Below are positions 16,470 to 24,534 of a stretch of DNA of 50,234 nucleotides, piece by piece. The stretch spans positions 1-50,234 of the forward strand of contig NZ_JRWK01000012.1 in the NCBI RefSeq assembly GCF_001729965.1, in the 5' to 3' direction. Source of the stretch: Methanosphaera sp. WGK6. Lineage in GTDB: Archaea; Methanobacteriota; Methanobacteria; Methanobacteriales; Methanobacteriaceae. The notes beneath the pieces are model-generated. The model did no database searches. It was not told the origin of the DNA and saw only the letters and a list, made by a program, of their open reading frames with translations. The stretch's first letter is position 1. Each line of letters starts with the position of its first letter. The translations under genes and the position numbers were made by a program.

Positions 16470-16898
16470 TCATTCATTAATTATTTTTTTAGCAAATAAT
16501 TTAATATTTTCTAAATCAGATTCATCTGGTTTATTTCTATGTAACATGTGAAAAGAACCACGACAATGGAATTCTTCACTAGACATTACTAATTTCTTTG
16601 CTTCAACTAATTTTTTAACTTGACTATATGTTGATTCAATTAAAGCAGCTGAACTAAAGTTTACTACTTGACCTACATTAACATTAATCTCTTTAATAAA
16701 TTTCTTCACATCAGAGGATACACCAGCAGCATAAACACTACTACCTAAAAATAATATGTCAACATCATCAGTTAAAGGTTCAGAGACTCTCTTAGCTTCC
16801 ACACCAATAACCTCAGATATTGCATTAGCTAATTTTTCAGTGTTTCCACTTTTAGTATAATATCTTATTGCAATCCTCATAAGTAATAAGCTCCTCAA
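16470..16898 (-). CDS. Short-chain flavodoxin
   Basis: A flavodoxin-fold protein of about 136-142 residues, the first gene of the flavodoxin-GPx-flavodoxin operon. IRYYTKSGNTEKLA is the FMN phosphate loop, ILFLGSSVYAAGVS and VNFSSAALIESTYSQV are the flavin-ring loops. It is closely similar to the flavodoxin at 15487-15897, indicating duplication around the peroxidase gene. The first ATG at 16898 is coded MRSLLLMRIAIRY; the internal Met (MRIAIRY, 16880) matches the start of the paralogue (MKIDIRY) and may be the real start, with AGGAGC upstream. Confidence 0.88.
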   Translation of the reverse strand: MRSLLLMRIAIRYYTKSGNTEKLANAISEVIGVEAKRVSEPLTDDVDILFLGSSVYAAGVSSDVKKFIKEINVNVGQVVNFSSAALIESTYSQVKKLVEAKKLVMSSEEFHCRGSFHMLHRNKPDESDLENIKLFAKKIINE

Positions 16899-16999
16899 AA
16901 AATATTATTTAAATTTTCTTTATAAACTTATACAAAGTATATTATAAATATTATTTAAATATTTCTTAAAAAAAAGATAAAAAAGAGAAGTGATTATAT

Positions 17000-17283
17000 C
17001 TAATCACTAATATCATAATCATCAACTATCATATACTGATAATCAGGATGTTTTTCTTTAAGTTGGTTAATTATTTCTAATTTCACTTGTTCACGATCTG
17101 CTTCAAAGTCAACAATTAAATCAAAAGAGACGATATTTTCTTCTTCATAAATATAAAATCCATGCATTTCAAGAACCTCAGGATATTTACTTGAAATATC
17201 CTTTAAATCAGATTTAATTGTAGATACTAGTTCATCACTATCATTTGATGCATAAACACCAATAGTTAATGTTACACCAAATC
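17000..17283 (-). pseudogene. Detached C-terminal domain of the cation efflux protein
   Basis: On the minus strand this continues the transporter gene in a different frame. It reads VTLTIGVYASNDSDELVSTI, and then a segment containing VLEMHGFYIYEEENIVSFDL, ending DYDISD at the TAG at 17000-17002. This is the cytoplasmic C-terminal domain found in cation diffusion facilitators. It lacks its own start codon and ribosome-binding site. Adding one T to the TTT at the junction near 17281-17283 on the minus strand (GATGATTTGG to GATGATTTTGG) rejoins it to the upstream frame, giving a product of about 366 residues, the usual family size. Confidence 0.75.
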
Positions 17284-18099
17284 ATCATAAATTGTTCCAG
17301 AAATCATATTACTAAGAACATGAATTTGTTTAGCTGTTAATGTATCATCAACTTCAATATGCACAGAACCAATACTTTGCTCAGGCCCATAATTATGAAG
17401 AACTAAATCATAGCTTCCATGAACTTTATCAAATGAATTAATTTTATCTTTAATTTTCAAAGATAATTCAGAATCTATACGTGAACCAATCATACTATTT
17501 ACAGTTTCTTGAAGCATTTCAATACTTGCTTTTATAATAACAATAGCAATTATTACTCCAAGAATACCTTCTAAACTTATATTCCAGATTAAACTTATAA
17601 TAGCAGCAACAAGTGTTGATAATGATAAAATTGAATCAAAAAATGCATCACTACCTGAAGCTACAAGTGCTTGCGAATTAATATCCTCCCCAATACCTTT
17701 AACATACCTTCCAAGAACAAATTTAACAACAACTGCTACAGCTATTATAATAAGTGATACTGTTGTATATCCTGTTACATCGGGCGCAAATATCTTTGGA
17801 AATGATTCTTGTAATGCTGTTAAACCAGCCCATAATATAATTACTGCAATAATTACTGATGAAAAATATTCGATTCTACCATAACCATATGGATGATCTT
17901 TATCCGGAGCTCGTCCTGCAAGTTTGGTACCTATGATAGTTATAATAGATGATAGAGCATCAGTTAAGTTATTTACTGCATCTAAAGTAATTGCTATAGA
18001 ATTAACAAGAATACCTATTGTTGCTTTAAATGCTACTAGAATTAAGTTAACAATTATTCCTATAATACTAGTATTAATTATTTTTTTATCTCTATCCAT
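17272..18099 (-). CDS. Cation diffusion facilitator transporter, truncated by frameshift
   Basis: A 275-residue protein with the N-terminal membrane domain of the CDF family, which exports Zn, Fe, Mn or Co in exchange for protons. About six helices are visible. The metal site acidic residues lie in ITLDAVNNLTDALSS (helix 2; an N-x3-D arrangement) and in the helix-5 segment ASGSDAFFDSILS; the conserved loop reads PDKDHPYGYGRIEYF. The frame ends early at TAA 17272-17274, shortly after the start of the cytoplasmic domain (HVLSNMISGTIYDD). The rest lies in another frame at 17000-17283. A sequencing error, a real mutation, or frameshifting at an A/T run are all possible. Confidence 0.85.
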   Translation of the reverse strand: MDRDKKIINTSIIGIIVNLILVAFKATIGILVNSIAITLDAVNNLTDALSSIITIIGTKLAGRAPDKDHPYGYGRIEYFSSVIIAVIILWAGLTALQESFPKIFAPDVTGYTTVSLIIIAVAVVVKFVLGRYVKGIGEDINSQALVASGSDAFFDSILSLSTLVAAIISLIWNISLEGILGVIIAIVIIKASIEMLQETVNSMIGSRIDSELSLKIKDKINSFDKVHGSYDLVLHNYGPEQSIGSVHIEVDDTLTAKQIHVLSNMISGTIYDDLV

Positions 18100-18202
18100 A
18101 ATATCATCTTAATTATTATTTATTGATAATTATTTATAAATTAAATGATACTTTTAGAAAAAAAATAAAAACGGTTCTAAAAAAATTAAAGAAAAATATA
18201 TC

Positions 18203-19120
18203 TTATATTAATTGATTTAATATCAATTCAATATCCTCCGAGAATGGAATATATCTATTTTGAAAATCATTTTGTAATTTCATAGAATCAAGTGAATCAC
18301 AACTTACTAATTTACCAGTACCATGATAATCCACAACTATTTCTAGATAATCCTTGTTAAAACGTGCTAAATTCCATTCTTTTATCTTTGTAGTCATTGA
18401 TTCAAAAGGAAATCTTATAATTCCAGGAGTGTTAAAACCTATACCAAACTCTAGTAAGACTGTCTTTGAATTTTTTGCATTATTTATGAAATCAGTGTAT
18501 GCTTTATTTTGTTTATGCCATGTGTCATCTTCTACAAATAAATGGTCTTTACGTAGATTTACATCCATTTCTCCACCACATATAGGACATTTTGGTACTA
18601 GTTCTGTTGGAACTTTTAAATCAACAGATGTGTTTTCTCGTAGTTTTTCTACTAAGTCTGTTGCATCATATAGTTTATTATGACATGCATTTTTACATTG
18701 AATTAAATTATAACTTCCCTGTGTTGCAAATATATTATTCCTATTAAATCCTGCTTTTATGAATTGATTATCTACATTAGTAGTTATTATGAAGTATTTT
18801 TCATCTTTAACTAGTTTTAGTAATTTTTTATATAATTCTGTAGCTTCCATTCCAGTACTATTTAGATAAATATGTCTTGCCCAGTAGGCCCATTTTTCTT
18901 CTTCTGTTTCAAAAGGATAAAAACCTGATGAATACATGTCTGTAAAGTCATATTTTTCTATATAATCCGAGAAATTTTTTTTAAATCTTTCTCCACCATA
19001 ATCTATTCCTGCTGCTGTAGATAGTCCTGCCCCAGCACCTATTATTATATATTCTGCTTCATTAATTAGTTTTGTTAATTTTTCTATTCTTTCAGATAGT
19101 TCTTTCATATATTTCAACAT
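18203..19120 (-). CDS. Class M sirtuin (SirTM-like), possible ADP-ribosyltransferase
   Basis: A 305-residue NAD-binding sirtuin. GAGAGLSTAAGIDY (28-41) is the NAD loop, TTNVDNQF (113-120) follows, and the zinc site is C142, C146, C178 and C181. At TQGSY (133-137) a glutamine replaces the catalytic histidine of deacetylase sirtuins, as in the SirTM class, known to ADP-ribosylate lipoylated GcvH-L proteins. Its start overlaps the end of the macrodomain gene, the partner usually found with SirTM. No GcvH-L or lipoate ligase is visible in this window. The start is uncertain: GGAG lies just ahead of ATG 19120, and the ATG at 19108 (MKELSERI) may be preferred. Confidence 0.88.
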   Translation of the reverse strand: MLKYMKELSERIEKLTKLINEAEYIIIGAGAGLSTAAGIDYGGERFKKNFSDYIEKYDFTDMYSSGFYPFETEEEKWAYWARHIYLNSTGMEATELYKKLLKLVKDEKYFIITTNVDNQFIKAGFNRNNIFATQGSYNLIQCKNACHNKLYDATDLVEKLRENTSVDLKVPTELVPKCPICGGEMDVNLRKDHLFVEDDTWHKQNKAYTDFINNAKNSKTVLLEFGIGFNTPGIIRFPFESMTTKIKEWNLARFNKDYLEIVVDYHGTGKLVSCDSLDSMKLQNDFQNRYIPFSEDIELILNQLI

Positions 19121-19889
19121 CTCCTTTAGTGTATAAGTTAAATATTACATTATCAAATGATTCATAATATTTATCTAAATAATTATCTACTGTTTTTACT
19201 GCTATTTTTGATGCAAGTTCTATTGGAAATCTGAATACTCCTGTTGATATACAAGGAAATGCAATACTTCTTATATTATTTTCTCTTGCTAGTTCCAGTG
19301 AATTAGTATAACAGTTTGCTAATAGTCTTTCATGTTTTTTTGTTACATGATCTTCTATTATTGGTCCTACTGTGTGAATTACATGTTTTGATGGTAGATT
19401 ATATGCTTTTGTAATAAATGCTTCTCCAGTGGGTATGTTATAGTTGTAATTTTTCATTATTTCATTACATTCAAGTCTTAGACTTACTCCTGCATATGTA
19501 TTTATCTGGTTATCTATACAGTTATGGCATGGTGTAAAACATCCTAATCCTTGCGAATTTGCTGCATTTACTATTGCTTCAACAGAAAGCGTAGTTATAT
19601 CGCCCTTCCATAATGAGATTATATTATCATTGTTTTCATGATTAGTAGGATTACTTTCATTTAGTTTAATTATATCTTCCTGTTTTATTGTAGATTTACT
19701 TTTCCGTATATAACTTAGTAATTCTTGTTCTTTTTCAAGGTATTTGTCACTTATTGGTTTTGCCTGTCTTATATTTACTAGACTACGATATATTTGGAGT
19801 TTATCCTTGAATGTATTTAGATTATTGTTAATTTTTATTTGTGGATTTTCTCTTAGTAGGTATTCTATTAAATAATCAATATTTTCCAT
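19092..19889 (-). CDS. Zinc-containing macrodomain protein (ADP-ribosyl hydrolase)
   Basis: A 265-residue protein with about 88 helical N-terminal residues and a macrodomain. IVNAANSQGLG (106-116) is the ADP-ribose-binding loop, GCFTPCHNC (116-124) carries the Cys/His ligands of the zinc-dependent subclass, VIHTVGP (170-176) and CISTGVFRFP (213-222) complete the site. Such macrodomains remove ADP-ribose from proteins and are genetically linked to SirTM. It overlaps the sirtuin gene by 29 bases and is upstream, so the pair is one transcription unit. It probably reverses the modification made by the sirtuin; the target is unknown here. Confidence 0.92.
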   Translation of the reverse strand: MENIDYLIEYLLRENPQIKINNNLNTFKDKLQIYRSLVNIRQAKPISDKYLEKEQELLSYIRKSKSTIKQEDIIKLNESNPTNHENNDNIISLWKGDITTLSVEAIVNAANSQGLGCFTPCHNCIDNQINTYAGVSLRLECNEIMKNYNYNIPTGEAFITKAYNLPSKHVIHTVGPIIEDHVTKKHERLLANCYTNSLELARENNIRSIAFPCISTGVFRFPIELASKIAVKTVDNYLDKYYESFDNVIFNLYTKGDVEIYERTI

Positions 19890-20036
19890 TTCTTGTTCTC
19901 CAAGTAATTGTTAATTTTTATTTTTTTTTATCCTAACGTTCTTATTTTTAAGATATATGATAAATTTACTTATAAAGTTTAAGTTACTTAGAAGTTACAA
20001 ATACTATTAAAAAAAGAAGTGATGGTTATTAGTTAA

Positions 20037-20520
20037 TTAATTTAGTCTAACTTTTATATGTGGATTTATATATTGTCCATGTTTTTGTGTTTTATCATCA
20101 TATTGTATTGCAAATGTATGACAATTATGTAAACATCTTAAACACATTAAACATTCAGACTTTATCCATAATGGTTTTTATCTTGTATTTCTATTGCTTT
20201 TATTGGACATTGTTTTTCACATAGTTTACATCCAGTACAATCACCTGTTATATGTAAGTGTTCTGTTTTTCTAGCTTTAGTTATAGTTTATGGAATTGAT
20301 TTGATAAGAATTTTGGAAGTTTACGTTTACATATATTTCGGATTCTTTATCTTTTATTATATGTATTATTTCATCTAAATTGTTCATCGATTTTTAATAT
20401 TTTTTTATCAACTTCTACTTTATCCATTAAATCAAATCTAACAGTCCATGTGTCTACTGTTCTAATACTATGTTTTGAAGTTACTGTGAAACCTTTTTTT
20501 GTTTAGATATTTCTCCATGT
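20037..20520 (-). pseudogene. Remnant of a 2x[4Fe-4S] ferredoxin domain (EFR1-like), multiply frameshifted
   Basis: On the minus strand, pieces in different frames line up into one protein: EKYLNKK, GFTVTSKHSIRTVDTWTVRF, LDEIIHIIKDKES, RKLPKFLSNQFHKL, then ITGDCTGCKLCEKQCPIKAI with a first CxxCxxCxxxCP cluster, and SECLMCLRCLHNCHTFAIQY with a second, ending VRLN at TAA 20037-20039. At least four frame changes are needed. The order matches the C-terminal half of flavodoxin-ferredoxin fusion (EFR1-type) proteins. The N-terminal flavodoxin half is not seen upstream, so the remnant is both truncated and frameshifted. Confidence 0.75.
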
Positions 20521-20566
20521 AAAAATAGAATTATTTTTTTTAAAAAAAAGGAGGAGTTGAGGTTAA

Positions 20567-21388
20567 TTATAGTATAGTTAGCCAGTTTTGAATTATGTCA
20601 TTTTGATCATCCATAATTTTTCTAACTGCTTTAAAGTATGTTCCATCATTTATTTGAGAATCATTTCTTCTCTTGTTTATACAGTCAAATTCTTTATCAT
20701 CACTTCTTAGTGGAAGACTCATTGTATTATAATCATTTATATCTGCATCATCAGAAATTTCTTCTTCTACAAACATGTTTTCTGCATGTTCTGATGCTAA
20801 TCCTACTACTGCACATAATTCTAAATCATATACTAGTGATAATTTACTGTATCCCTTAGTTTCTTTTAAATTAAATTCCTCACGTACTACTCCACTTGTT
20901 GCATCTTCTATTGATACCATTGGTACTATAAATGGTACTCTTGATACTACATATCTATCATTGAATCTTCTTGCTAGTTTATGTTTTAGTAATTCTTCTA
21001 CTACTTGTTTTGTTGGATATTCTATTATTATGTTTGATTCAAATAGTAGTGATGCATCATCTATTTCTTCTACTAGTAATCCTTTATTTCTGTAATCAGG
21101 TAGTATGTACATGTATTGCATTACAAGAGAATCTTCATTTACTCTACTTGCACGATATGTTGCAAATCCTACTACTTCATTATCATATACTATTTCTTTG
21201 AAAAAGTAGCATGAGTCTTCAGGCATTATATAGAAGTTTTCTTTTTTCACTGCTCTGTGTAGGTATATGTAATTATCTATTAGTAATTGTTCAATTGGTA
21301 ATGTTAGTATTTTATCTTCATCTGTTTTGTATCTGAATAATTTTCCTAAGCCATCAGGTCTTTTTACTTTTTTATTTGGATTAGCCAT
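20567..21388 (-). CDS. GNAT-like acetyltransferase domain protein
   Basis: A 273-residue soluble protein. The N-terminal half has the beta-strand and acetyl-CoA loop arrangement of GNAT enzymes: EVVGFATYRASR, then MQYMYILPDYRNKGL (about residues 87-104), where RNKG is a shortened acetyl-CoA loop. The C-terminal third is acidic and unique. No substrate can be named. GGAGA precedes the ATG. It follows the ferredoxin remnant and is preceded by a promoter-like AT-rich gap, so it is probably a single transcription unit. A degenerate non-enzymatic GNAT fold is possible. Confidence 0.65.
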   Translation of the reverse strand: MANPNKKVKRPDGLGKLFRYKTDEDKILTLPIEQLLIDNYIYLHRAVKKENFYIMPEDSCYFFKEIVYDNEVVGFATYRASRVNEDSLVMQYMYILPDYRNKGLLVEEIDDASLLFESNIIIEYPTKQVVEELLKHKLARRFNDRYVVSRVPFIVPMVSIEDATSGVVREEFNLKETKGYSKLSLVYDLELCAVVGLASEHAENMFVEEEISDDADINDYNTMSLPLRSDDKEFDCINKRRNDSQINDGTYFKAVRKIMDDQNDIIQNWLTIL

Positions 21389-21544
21389 TATAAATAATCT
21401 CCATATTATTTGTAATAATTATACTCTTATTAAAGAATCAAATATTCTATTTATTATATTTCTTTATAATTACATAAAAAAATAGCTATGACTTTACTTT
21501 AATTTAATTATATAAAATGTATAGTCAAAGAGAAGTGGTTTTTT

Positions 21545-22279
21545 TTAATCACGTGATATTACTTGACTAATTGTTTCTATTACTAAATCTTTAACTGAAT
21601 CAGTAAATCTATGTTCTTCATCATCAAACACAAACAATGTAGAATTACTATATATTTTATCAGCTTCAACTACATAATTAAGTGGTACTCTTGTATCTTT
21701 GCCTCCATGAAACAGATATACACGTCCTGAATAGTCTTTAATATCATCATATAAGTTAATTGATTTTGCCCCTTCAATATATGTTTTTCCTGTATGTTCA
21801 GGCATGAGTGTCATAACACTTTTTTCACGCATATCTTCCATATTTAAAACATCATCTACAATAACATATGCTGGTGCAAATAAAAACATTGCTCTTACAT
21901 CACTTCTTCGTGGTGCTACTAGACTACTAATTAATCCACCTTGACTATGACCTGCTAGATATATTTTATTCTCATCCACATAATCTAGTGATTTAATATA
22001 ATCCATGACTGTATTTAAATCATCAATTTCTGTTAATAATGACATATCACTTATTTTACCATCACTCATACACCCATAACCACCACCTCTAAAGTCAAAG
22101 ATATAACTTGCAATACCCTTTTTTAATAATTTTTCAGCATATGCCTTCATAAATGTATGATTTAAGGATAATCCATGAGATAATACAACTAATGGTATTT
22201 TATCATCAATATTATCTGGAAGATATAATAAGCCATATATATTTTCATTATTAATTGTACAATTTGCCTCTTTTATCAT
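21545..22279 (-). CDS. Alpha/beta hydrolase
   Basis: A 244-residue serine hydrolase of the alpha/beta fold. LSHGLSLNH is the oxyanion region, GHSQGG (about 135-140) contains the nucleophile serine, and a later GKDTRVP and DEEHRF supply the catalytic Asp and His. Lack of a signal peptide suggests a cytoplasmic esterase, thioesterase or dienelactone-hydrolase-like enzyme. It overlaps the upstream gene by 29 bases; GGGG provides the ribosome-binding site inside that gene. It is a close paralogue of the upstream hydrolase. Confidence 0.9.
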   Translation of the reverse strand: MIKEANCTINNENIYGLLYLPDNIDDKIPLVVLSHGLSLNHTFMKAYAEKLLKKGIASYIFDFRGGGYGCMSDGKISDMSLLTEIDDLNTVMDYIKSLDYVDENKIYLAGHSQGGLISSLVAPRRSDVRAMFLFAPAYVIVDDVLNMEDMREKSVMTLMPEHTGKTYIEGAKSINLYDDIKDYSGRVYLFHGGKDTRVPLNYVVEADKIYSNSTLFVFDDEEHRFTDSVKDLVIETISQVISRD

Positions 22280-23015
22280 GTTTATTCCCCTTGATTACTT
22301 CTAGTATTTTATTAAAGACTATTGTTTTTCCTTTTTCTCTGAAGTTATGATGTTCACCATCGATTATTGTTAAATCTGCATTTTTATATAAGTTAACTGC
22401 TTTTTGTGAATAGTTAAGTGCTACTGCACTATCCTTAGAGCCATGAAATATATGGACAGGTCCTTTATAATTTGTGATTTCATTATAAATATCTAATTTA
22501 CGTCCATCTAATATGTATTTTTGTGAAACATAACCTGCAATATTAGCTGTAAGTTCACCATCATCAGGTAATGTCATTTTCTTCATTACATCAGGTATTA
22601 GAAAGCCAGGAGCTAATAGAAATAATGTTTTGAATAATGTAGGATTTCGTGAGGCTACTACTGATGATACATATCCTCCTTGACTATGTCCTAGAAGATA
22701 TAGGTTATTTTCATCTACGAATTCTTCATTTTTGATTCTATGTACCACTTCTGTTAAATCATCTATTTCTGTTAGTACTGAAGTGGTTAGTAGATTACCA
22801 TCACTTTTATTTTCTACTTTTCCTCCACGAAAATCAAAAATATAACTAGCAATTCCATGTTCTAATAACTTTTCTGCATAATCTGTGAAGTATGTATGAT
22901 TAACATAAAACCCATGTGCAAATATAACTGTTGGATATTTCTTGTTTTCATATGGGATATATGCAAGTCCATATATTTTTTCACCAGTACATGTGCAACT
23001 TACTTGTTTTATCAT
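22251..23015 (-). CDS. Alpha/beta hydrolase (tandem paralogue)
   Basis: A 254-residue serine hydrolase with the same plan as its downstream neighbour: FAHGFYVNHTYF, GHSQGG with the nucleophile, GSKDSAVAL and the late GEHHNF histidine. The two share IASYIFDFRGG and TEIDDL, so they arose by tandem duplication. A shared lineage-specific difference is that this one keeps a longer insertion after PGFLIPDV. The substrate is unknown. Its end overlaps the start of the next gene by 29 bases, so the two are co-translated. Confidence 0.9.
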   Translation of the reverse strand: MIKQVSCTCTGEKIYGLAYIPYENKKYPTVIFAHGFYVNHTYFTDYAEKLLEHGIASYIFDFRGGKVENKSDGNLLTTSVLTEIDDLTEVVHRIKNEEFVDENNLYLLGHSQGGYVSSVVASRNPTLFKTLFLLAPGFLIPDVMKKMTLPDDGELTANIAGYVSQKYILDGRKLDIYNEITNYKGPVHIFHGSKDSAVALNYSQKAVNLYKNADLTIIDGEHHNFREKGKTIVFNKILEVIKGNKHDKRGKLYN

Positions 23016-23123
23016 ATTATCCTTATTTTAAAAATTAGATTAATAAATTGTTGTATATAATTATGTTAATAATAGTGTTAATAGTTTATGAGATTTATAA
23101 AAAAAAGAGTGGGGGTTTATGAT

Positions 23124-23633
23124 TTATTCATTAATTAAACAATCAACTTTAGTTATTTCAGAATCAATATTGCTTCCATGTATTGCAATTGCTTTTTTAA
23201 TATCTGCACCTTCACATAATTTATGAATATCTCTCATTACACGACCTATTTCTGATCCTTCATGTGTTATGACTGTTTTTACTGTTTTTTGTTCAAAGTC
23301 AAGTTTTTCTAGTTGAGAAAACATTGCCATAGGTAGTGTTTCCCACCAATTTGGTGAGCATATGTAAATTTCATCATACTCATTTATATTATCCAAGTAT
23401 TTTTTAAGTTCAGGTCTTGCATTGTTTTTTAGTTCTTCTTCTGCAATTTCTGTGGTTTTCATATAATCTTTTGGATATTCTTGTATTGTTTCTACTTTGA
23501 ATGTATCTGCACCTGTTTTTTCTTGAATGTAATTTGTTATTCTTTCTGCATTTCCAATAGGTAAATTAATTATTTCTCCATTTGAGTAGTTTTCTCCATT
23601 ACGTGAATAGTATATTATTAATGGTTTTGACAT
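23124..23633 (-). CDS. Flavodoxin
   Basis: A 169-residue flavodoxin-type protein. IIYYSRNGENY begins the FMN phosphate loop, CSPNWWETLPMAM is the first flavin-ring loop with the stacking aromatic, and TVITHEGSEIGR the second. The inserted GEIINLPIGNAERI near residue 20 is also seen in bacterial flavodoxins that act with AhpD-like or reductase partners. A strong GGGGAGG ribosome-binding site precedes the ATG, and the upstream carboxymuconolactone-decarboxylase-like gene overlaps the start by 16 bases, so the two probably work in one redox step. Confidence 0.88.
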   Translation of the reverse strand: MSKPLIIYYSRNGENYSNGEIINLPIGNAERITNYIQEKTGADTFKVETIQEYPKDYMKTTEIAEEELKNNARPELKKYLDNINEYDEIYICSPNWWETLPMAMFSQLEKLDFEQKTVKTVITHEGSEIGRVMRDIHKLCEGADIKKAIAIHGSNIDSEITKVDCLINE

Positions 23634-24397
23634 AATTTATCCTCCCCGTTACATATTTCATTTACAATTGCTAATGCATTGAGTGTTCTTGGAAAACCAA
23701 TATATGGCATTAAAGTTGTTATCGCATATATAAGTGTTTGTTTATCATTTCCTACAGTTAGATTTGCTGCAGTATGTCCTCTTAGTTGATTTTCACATCC
23801 TCTAAGAGATAATAGTATTGTGAATGTTATTAGTTCTCTATCTTGATCTGTGAGTCCTGTTCTAGTATAAAAATCTCCAAAACAGAAGCCTTCTAAGTAG
23901 TCATTAAAGTGTTTTTGTCCATTTGGTGTATTTTCATTCATTGTGTTGATATTTTCTTCTCCAAAGTAGTCTACTTGTATGTTATGTCCTTTTTGTTTCC
24001 TGTTTTCATGATTTGTTGTTGATTGTCCTGGTAGTGGTATATCTATTCCTATTTCGTCAAATACTTGGTTTGTTATATCTATAAAATCATATACTTTGGA
24101 TAGTCCTGCATATGGTATTGTTTGGTATAATACTTCTTTTATTTCTATTGCTTTAATACCTATATTTACTGCTGATTGTAGCATGATTTCATATAATTTT
24201 GTGGATTGGTTTGTTATTAGCGTTGCTAGTATTATTAGCATTTTACTTCGGTCGGGTAGTAGGCTGTTTTCTTCTACTTCATCATATATGAAGTTTCTTA
24301 GTATTTCTGCTAATTCTGGGTCTGTTTCTTCTAGTGTTGAATTGTAATTTTGTAAAAATTTTTCATAGTTTTCTTTTGCTTTACTTGTTAATTGCAT
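23618..24397 (-). CDS. Carboxymuconolactone decarboxylase-family protein, two domains
   Basis: A 259-residue helical protein with two CMD/AhpD-type domains. The first spans about residues 45-110 (ILATLITNQSTKLYEIMLQS), the second about 165-255 (LRGCENQLRGHTAANLTVGN, then TTLMPYIGFPRTLNAL). The CxxC pair of AhpD peroxidase partners is missing; only one cysteine and the histidine of RGCENQLRGH remain, which fits the gamma-carboxymuconolactone decarboxylase-like branch. Two-domain versions are common in anaerobes and are often next to flavodoxins, as here. AGAGGT precedes the ATG. Confidence 0.85.
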   Translation of the reverse strand: MQLTSKAKENYEKFLQNYNSTLEETDPELAEILRNFIYDEVEENSLLPDRSKMLIILATLITNQSTKLYEIMLQSAVNIGIKAIEIKEVLYQTIPYAGLSKVYDFIDITNQVFDEIGIDIPLPGQSTTNHENRKQKGHNIQVDYFGEENINTMNENTPNGQKHFNDYLEGFCFGDFYTRTGLTDQDRELITFTILLSLRGCENQLRGHTAANLTVGNDKQTLIYAITTLMPYIGFPRTLNALAIVNEICNGEDKLCQNH

Positions 24398-24534
24398 AAT
24401 ATTACCTCTATATATATACTATATATTATTATGAGTTATATATACATTGTGTTGAAAAAATAGATTCAAAGATATTAAAGAAGTCATGAAAAAAAGAATA
24501 AAAAAAATGAGAAATTAAGAAGAAAATTATCTCC

